From the NCBI GenBank assembly GCA_023389895.1, contig JAEWDX010000298.1, forward strand, positions 1-9,544: a stretch of DNA of 9,544 nt, in the 5' to 3' direction. Below the pieces are notes generated by a model. It was not told where the DNA came from. It searched no databases and saw only the letters and a list, made by a program, of their open reading frames with translations. This DNA comes from Bacillota bacterium (GTDB taxonomy: Bacteria > Bacillota > Bacilli > Bacillales > Cytobacillaceae). A program made the translations under genes and the position numbers. This document shows, piece by piece, positions 6,295-9,544 of this stretch; the first letter of the stretch is position 1; each line of letters begins with the position of its first letter.

Positions 6295-6387
6295 AACAGA
6301 AATAATTAAAAAGTAGCTTTGAAGCTATCGCAAAGCCCATAGCCGTTTTCTACTATTTTGATGAAAAAAAAATTTACCTACACTCTG

Positions 6388-6415
6388 ACAGCTGTCTTTA
6401 TAAGCAGCTGTTTTT
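6388..6415 (+). terminator. Intrinsic terminator after sleL
   Basis: ACAGCTG (6388-6394) and CAGCTGT (6405-6411) form a 7-bp stem with a 10-base loop, and the second arm ends in five T (6411-6415). It lies 94 bases after the sleL stop and before the dgk promoter, so it should end the sleL transcript. A second, T-poor structured stretch lies at 6311-6358. Confidence 0.8.
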
Positions 6416-6429
6416 CATTGTTGTTTCTG

Positions 6430-6458
6430 TTGTAAATTCCATCCCCTCGTCAGATAAT
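6430..6458 (+). promoter_or_regulatory. SigA promoter for dgk-dck
   Basis: -35 TTGTAA (6430-6435), a 17-nt spacer and -10 GATAAT (6453-6458). A start near 6465 leaves a leader of about 75 bases before dgk. A second -10-like TAAAAT at 6466-6471 lacks a partner. No operator or riboswitch is visible in the leader. Confidence 0.58.
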
Positions 6459-6540
6459 AATATGGTAAAATTATGATTGCTGTGAAATTTTCAGTTTTCA
6501 TAAAATCATGCACGATGGAAGAAGAGGTAGGAGGACAAAT

Positions 6541-7182
6541 ATGGGGGAAACACCTTTTATTACAATAGAAGGGCCAATCGGCATTGGAAAAACATCTTTA
6601 GCAAAAGCAATTTCTGTCCATTTCCAATATGAATTTCTAAAGGAAATCGTTGATGAAAACCCTTTTTTAGATAAATTCTACGAGAACATAGAAGAATGGA
6701 GCTTCCAAACAGAAATGTTCTTCCTATGTAATCGCTATAAGCAGCTCACTGATATAAACAAACATTTCTTAATAAAAAACAAACCTGTGATCGCTGACTA
6801 TCATATATTTAAAAATTTAATTTTTGCAAAACGTTCATTGAGTTCCAGTGAATACGAAAAATACTTAAAAATCTATGATATTTTAACAAGCGATATCCCG
6901 AAACCAAATTTAATTATCTATTTACATGCAAGCCTAGAGACTATTATGGAACGAATCAGGCTGAGAGGGCGAGATTTTGAAAAAAATATAAGCCCCATCT
7001 ATTTAGAACAACTATCCCTTGATTATGAAAAGACGATCACTACATTTGAACAACAGAATCCTAACATCCCCGTACTTCGTTTTAACGGCGACACACTCGA
7101 TTTTGTTAAAAACAATCATGATCTTCAACATGTACTTAATACGTTAAATGAATATTTGAAAAAGAGGAGCATCCAATCATGA
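6541..7182 (+). CDS. dgk: Deoxyguanosine kinase (dNK family)
   Basis: The enzyme phosphorylates deoxyguanosine, and in B. subtilis also other purine deoxynucleosides, to the 5'-monophosphate in cytoplasmic dNTP salvage. The 213 residues carry the P-loop GPIGIGKTS (11-19), KEIVDENPFLDKFY with an acidic pair near the substrate site (about 34-47), EWSFQTEMFFLCNRYKQ (about 52-68), and an arginine-rich lid RIRLRGRDFEKN. Where most relatives have DRS, this protein has DYH (D86-H88), as I recall for B. subtilis Dgk; this helps tell it from the dCK neighbour. I chose ATG 6541 over the in-frame ATG at 6508, because AGGAGG lies 6 bases upstream and the start then falls just before the first beta strand. 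The stop overlaps the dck start by 4 bp (ATGA), which indicates translational coupling. Confidence 0.92.
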   Translation: MGETPFITIEGPIGIGKTSLAKAISVHFQYEFLKEIVDENPFLDKFYENIEEWSFQTEMFFLCNRYKQLTDINKHFLIKNKPVIADYHIFKNLIFAKRSLSSSEYEKYLKIYDILTSDIPKPNLIIYLHASLETIMERIRLRGRDFEKNISPIYLEQLSLDYEKTITTFEQQNPNIPVLRFNGDTLDFVKNNHDLQHVLNTLNEYLKKRSIQS

Positions 7183-7847
7183 ATTTACGCAATAAATATG
7201 ATATTCCCACGAACGCTGTCATTACGATTGCTGGTACAGTTGGTGTCGGAAAATCAACGATGACGAATGCCCTTGCTAAGGCACTCCATTTCCATACTTC
7301 CTTTGAAAAAGTGGATACAAATCCATATTTAGATAAATTCTATACTGACTTTGAGCGTTGGAGTTTTCATTTACAAATTTACTTTCTAGCAGAGCGCTAT
7401 AAAGAGCAAAAACGAATATTTGAATATGGGGGAGGTTTTATTCAAGATCGATCCATTTATGAAGATACAGGAATTTTCGCGAAAATGCATTATGAAAAAG
7501 GAACAATGACCAAGGTTGATTATGAAACGTACACAAGCTTATTTGATGCGATGGTAATGACACCATACTTTCCACATCCCGATTTACTTATTTACTTAGA
7601 CGGATCTTTTGAAGATATTTTAGCGCGGATTAAAGAAAGAGGAAGACCAATGGAGCAGCAAACTCCGATCGAATACTGGAAAGAAATGTACGAGCGCTAC
7701 GAAAATTGGATCAATACGTTTAATGCTTGCCCTGTACTTCGTTTAGATATTAATGATTATGATATTTTAACAAGTGAAGATTCAGTTGGACCCATTATTG
7801 AGCGCATTTCAAATCTCCTCAAACAAACACAATTATTGAAAAAATAG
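7179..7847 (+). CDS. dck: Deoxyadenosine/deoxycytidine kinase (dNK family)
   Basis: It phosphorylates deoxycytidine and deoxyadenosine for dNTP salvage. The 222 residues (217 in B. subtilis) show the P-loop GTVGVGKST (19-27), EKVDTNPYLDKFY, ERWSFHLQIYFLAERYKEQ (about 59-77), the family DRS motif at D90-S92 within IQDRSIYED, MTPYFPHPDLLIYLDG, and a lid with ERGRPMEQQ. The family equivalent of the catalytic base is the acidic residue in EKVD. It is a paralogue of the upstream dgk, and the two likely arose by tandem duplication and form one operon. GAGGAG lies 9 bases before the ATG inside the end of dgk. Its TAG stop is part of the terminator stem that follows. Confidence 0.94.
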   Translation: MNLRNKYDIPTNAVITIAGTVGVGKSTMTNALAKALHFHTSFEKVDTNPYLDKFYTDFERWSFHLQIYFLAERYKEQKRIFEYGGGFIQDRSIYEDTGIFAKMHYEKGTMTKVDYETYTSLFDAMVMTPYFPHPDLLIYLDGSFEDILARIKERGRPMEQQTPIEYWKEMYERYENWINTFNACPVLRLDINDYDILTSEDSVGPIIERISNLLKQTQLLKK

Positions 7848-7867
7848 TCGCTATTGCGGCTATTTTT
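7844..7867 (+). terminator. Intrinsic terminator of dgk-dck
   Basis: ATAGTCGC (7844-7851) pairs with GCGGCTAT (7856-7863) around a TATT loop, with one G-U pair, followed by TTTTT (7863-7867). The stem begins inside the last codons of dck, so the stop codon is part of the hairpin. Confidence 0.85.
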
Positions 7868-7873
7868 ATGTAT

Positions 7874-7905
7874 AAAAAAAATCGTTACATTTACAGTAAC
7901 GATTT
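7874..7905 (-). terminator. Intrinsic terminator of the tRNA-Ser transcript
   Basis: On the minus strand AAATCGTTAC and GTAACGATTT form a perfect 10-bp stem with a 7-base loop, followed by eight T (7874-7881). It ends the tRNA-Ser transcript 39 bases after the CCA end and faces the dck terminator, so the two convergent units are sealed on both sides. Confidence 0.9.
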
Positions 7906-7943
7906 CATCTCCAATTTATGCGCATGTTCGATATTCATTAAGA

Positions 7944-8036
7944 TGGCGGAGGAAGAGGGATTCGAACCCCCGCGCGGTTTAACCCGCCTGTCGGTTTTCA
8001 AGACCGATCCCTTCAGCCGGACTTGGGTATTCCTCC
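7944..8036 (-). tRNA. tRNA-Ser (anticodon UGA)
   Basis: A 93-nt class II tRNA gene on the minus strand with encoded CCA (7944-7946). The acceptor stem GGAGGAA pairs perfectly with TTCCTCC, and the discriminator base is G. The anticodon loop CTTGAAA places TGA at 7998-8000, reading UCA and other UCN serine codons. A long variable arm (GCGG / CCGC) and the T loop TTCGAAT are present, as expected for serine. It sits next to serS, as in B. subtilis, but has its own promoter and terminator, so it is a separate unit. Confidence 0.97.
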
Positions 8037-8051
8037 GTATCGACAAAAAAT

Positions 8052-8080
8052 AATATACCATCTAAATGAAATGAAGTCAA
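8052..8080 (-). promoter_or_regulatory. Strong SigA promoter of tRNA-Ser
   Basis: On the minus strand: -35 TTGACT (8075-8080), a 17-nt spacer and -10 TATATT (8052-8057), with an AT-rich stretch upstream. The start near 8045 leaves only about 9 bases before the mature 5' end of the tRNA. Confidence 0.8.
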
Positions 8081-8121
8081 TATTATTTCTGAATTTTTTT
8101 CTAAGACTTTGTTTTTTTTTG

Positions 8122-8171
8122 CCTACAGGAAATGTTAAATCACCATTTAAACATTTTACCTGCAGTTTTTT
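8122..8171. terminator. Long hairpin between serS and tRNA-Ser
   Basis: A long imperfect hairpin: outer arms at 8123-8129 and 8159-8165, inner arms AAATGTTAAAT (8130-8140) and ATTTAAACATTT (8145-8156), and a 4-base loop. On the plus strand six T follow (8166-8171), so as an intrinsic terminator it points rightward into serS. On the minus strand it closes serS 12 bases after the stop but is followed by A residues. One outer pair is G-U in minus-strand RNA and A-C in plus-strand RNA, which slightly favours folding of the serS transcript. It may act as serS 3' end, antisense terminator, or both. Confidence 0.55.
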
Positions 8172-8177
8172 CGAAAA

Positions 8178-9458
8178 TTACTCTGGCTTTATAACATCCC
8201 GGTTACCCATATATGGACGCAATACTTCTGGAATGACAACACTTCCATCCTCTTGCTGATAATTCTCCAATAGAGCTGCAACTGTACGGCCAATCGCTAA
8301 ACCTGATCCATTTAATGTGTGAACATATTCCGGTTTTCCCTTCGGATCACGTCGGAAACGAATATTAGCACGACGAGCTTGGAAGCTTTCGAAATTACTG
8401 CAAGAAGAAATTTCTCGATACGTATTATAGCTCGGTATCCATACTTCAATATCATACTTCTTTGCAGCAGTAAAGCCTAAATCACTTGTGCACATACTCA
8501 TAACACGGTATGGAAGATTTAATAGTTGAAGAACCTTTTCTGCATTTTTCGTTAATTTTTCTAGCTCCTTATAAGACTCTTCAGGCTTTACAAACTTAAC
8601 AAGCTCTACTTTATTGAATTGGTGTTGGCGGATTAAACCGCGTGTATCACGACCTGCAGACCCCGCCTCAGAGCGGAAGCAAGCACTAAATGCCGCATAC
8701 TTAATTGGGAGATTCTCACCATTCATAATTTCATCGCGATGCATGTTTGTAATTGGAACTTCCGCAGTTGGAATTAAGAAATAATCCTCACTTTCAATAA
8801 GAAAGGCATCCTCTTCAAATTTAGGGAGCTGCCCTGTTCCAGTCATGCTTGCACGATTCACTAAATACGGTGGCAAAACTTCCTTATATCCATGCTCATC
8901 CGTATGCAAATCAAGCATAAAGTTAAATAAAGCACGTTCTAAACGTGAGCCAAGCCCTTGATAAAAAACAAATCTGCTTCCTGTAACCTTTCCCGCTCTT
9001 TCAAAATCAAGAATGTTTAAGTTTGTAGCAATATCCCAATGTGGCTTTGGCTCAAAATCAAATTGACGAATTTCTCCCCAATCCCAAGCCAACACATTAT
9101 CATCCTCTGTTTCTCCAACTGGGACGCTTTCATGCGGAATATTTGGAATGCTGAGCATTAGCAAGTCTAATTCCTCTTCTACTACTCTTAGCTCATCATC
9201 CAGTAATTTAATTTGATCTCCTACTTCTCTCATTTCAGCAATTAAATCATCTGCATTCTTCTTCTCACGCTTTAAAACCGCAACTTGTTGTGATACTTCA
9301 TTTCTTTTACTCTTAAATTGTTCCGCTTTCACAATCAGTTCACGGCGTTTAACATCAAGATCTTCAAATTTCCCTAGATCTGATAGATCCTCCCCGCGAT
9401 GCTCAAGCTTTTTTTTCACTTCTGCAAAATTTGCTCTTAAATACTTAATGTCCAACAT
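8178..9458 (-). CDS. serS: Seryl-tRNA synthetase
   Basis: Class II aminoacyl-tRNA synthetase that activates serine with ATP and charges tRNA-Ser; it works as a cytoplasmic dimer. The 426 residues (about 425 in B. subtilis) start with a long antiparallel coiled coil (about 27-100) that holds the long variable arm of tRNA-Ser. Then come the serine-binding TAEVP (about 231-235), motif 2 with FRSEAGSAGRDTRGLIRQHQF (about 261-281; FRSE and RQHQF being the key ends), and motif 3 with NGSGLAIGRT (about 383-392). I chose ATG 9456-9458 over the in-frame start at 9494, because GGGAGG lies 7 bases upstream and MLDIKYLRANF is the family start. The neighbour is a cognate tRNA gene. Expression is probably set by a T-box leader, whose terminator lies just upstream. 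Confidence 0.98.
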   Translation of the reverse strand: MLDIKYLRANFAEVKKKLEHRGEDLSDLGKFEDLDVKRRELIVKAEQFKSKRNEVSQQVAVLKREKKNADDLIAEMREVGDQIKLLDDELRVVEEELDLLMLSIPNIPHESVPVGETEDDNVLAWDWGEIRQFDFEPKPHWDIATNLNILDFERAGKVTGSRFVFYQGLGSRLERALFNFMLDLHTDEHGYKEVLPPYLVNRASMTGTGQLPKFEEDAFLIESEDYFLIPTAEVPITNMHRDEIMNGENLPIKYAAFSACFRSEAGSAGRDTRGLIRQHQFNKVELVKFVKPEESYKELEKLTKNAEKVLQLLNLPYRVMSMCTSDLGFTAAKKYDIEVWIPSYNTYREISSCSNFESFQARRANIRFRRDPKGKPEYVHTLNGSGLAIGRTVAALLENYQQEDGSVVIPEVLRPYMGNRDVIKPE

Positions 9459-9511
9459 ATGAATACCTCCCTTTTTTAATAAAAAATAGTACAAACTGCT
9501 TCAGGGAACAC

Positions 9512-9544
9512 AAAAAAACCCCCATCCCTAAAAAGGGACGAGAG
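9512..9544 (-). promoter_or_regulatory. Terminator half of a probable serS T-box leader (partial)
   Basis: On the minus strand CTCTCGTCCC (9535-9544) pairs with GGGATGGGGG (9519-9528) around TTTTTA, with G-U pairs, followed by seven T (9512-9518). It lies 54 bases before the serS ATG. The CGTCCC/GGGA terminator form is typical of Bacillus T-box leaders, which end transcription unless uncharged tRNA binds. The T-box sequence and specifier loop would lie beyond the right edge, so assignment relies on the terminator form and on serS being a usual T-box target. Confidence 0.72.

Noticed and set aside
7868..8053. Plus-strand frame of 61 residues containing EEEGFEPPRGLTR
   Set aside because: It lies antisense across the tRNA-Ser gene; such peptides are a common false gene call at serine tRNA loci, and no ribosome binding site supports it.
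8023..8259. Plus-strand frame of 78 residues spanning the tRNA promoter and the end of serS
   Set aside because: It crosses a tRNA promoter, a hairpin and the serS 3' end in antisense; no ribosome binding site and no recognisable family.
1..9544. CRISPR array, insertion sequence, prophage or defence genes
   Set aside because: No regularly spaced repeats, transposase or integrase motifs, or atypical genes were seen; all genes match conserved Bacillaceae core loci.

Overview
The window is AT-rich chromosomal DNA from an endospore-forming Bacillaceae member, close in gene order to Bacillus subtilis but not that species. The evidence is the content and order serS, tRNA-Ser, dck, dgk, yaaH/sleL, tadA, scr, dnaX, yaaK/ebfC, recR, yaaL, bofA and then rRNA promoters, which is the B. 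subtilis replication-origin-proximal block read here in reverse. The sporulation and germination genes bofA and sleL, the large Alu-containing SRP RNA, the AGGAGG-type ribosome binding sites and two TTG starts fit the same group. B. subtilis yaaI, normally between yaaH and tadA, is absent.

Layout. Positions 1-230 hold no gene but carry two tandem promoters on the minus strand that look like rrn P1 and P2. The rRNA operon they would drive lies beyond the left edge. Positions 370-3733 are the minus-strand cluster dnaX, ebfC, recR, yaaL, bofA: the clamp-loader tau subunit, a nucleoid-associated protein, a recombination mediator, a small DUF2508 protein and the pro-sigma-K processing inhibitor. 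The SRP RNA gene (about 3980-4254, minus) has its own promoter and terminator. tadA (minus) and sleL (plus) diverge from a 163-bp gap. dgk and dck (plus) form a two-gene operon with a 4-bp overlap. Facing them are a tRNA-Ser(UGA) gene with its own promoter and terminator, and serS, both minus. The serS leader enters at the right edge with a hairpin typical of a T-box terminator; the T-box itself is outside the window.

How the genes work together. Most of this is core information processing: DNA replication and repair (dnaX, ebfC, recR), dNTP salvage (dgk, dck), decoding (tadA, tRNA-Ser, serS), protein targeting (SRP RNA) and ribosome synthesis (rrn promoters). Two spore genes are embedded: bofA (timing of sigma-K activation) and sleL (cortex degradation on germination).

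I found no unknown multi-gene system, CRISPR array, insertion sequence or prophage. The observations most worth a second look are an in-frame A AAA AAG slippery heptamer in dnaX with a -1 stop seven codons later, placed much as in E. coli dnaX; a long hairpin after serS whose T-tract points the wrong way for serS; and a base-paired precursor stem flanking the SRP RNA. Several natural start codons are internal to the longest open frames, and the ones chosen here rest on ribosome binding sites and family lengths.
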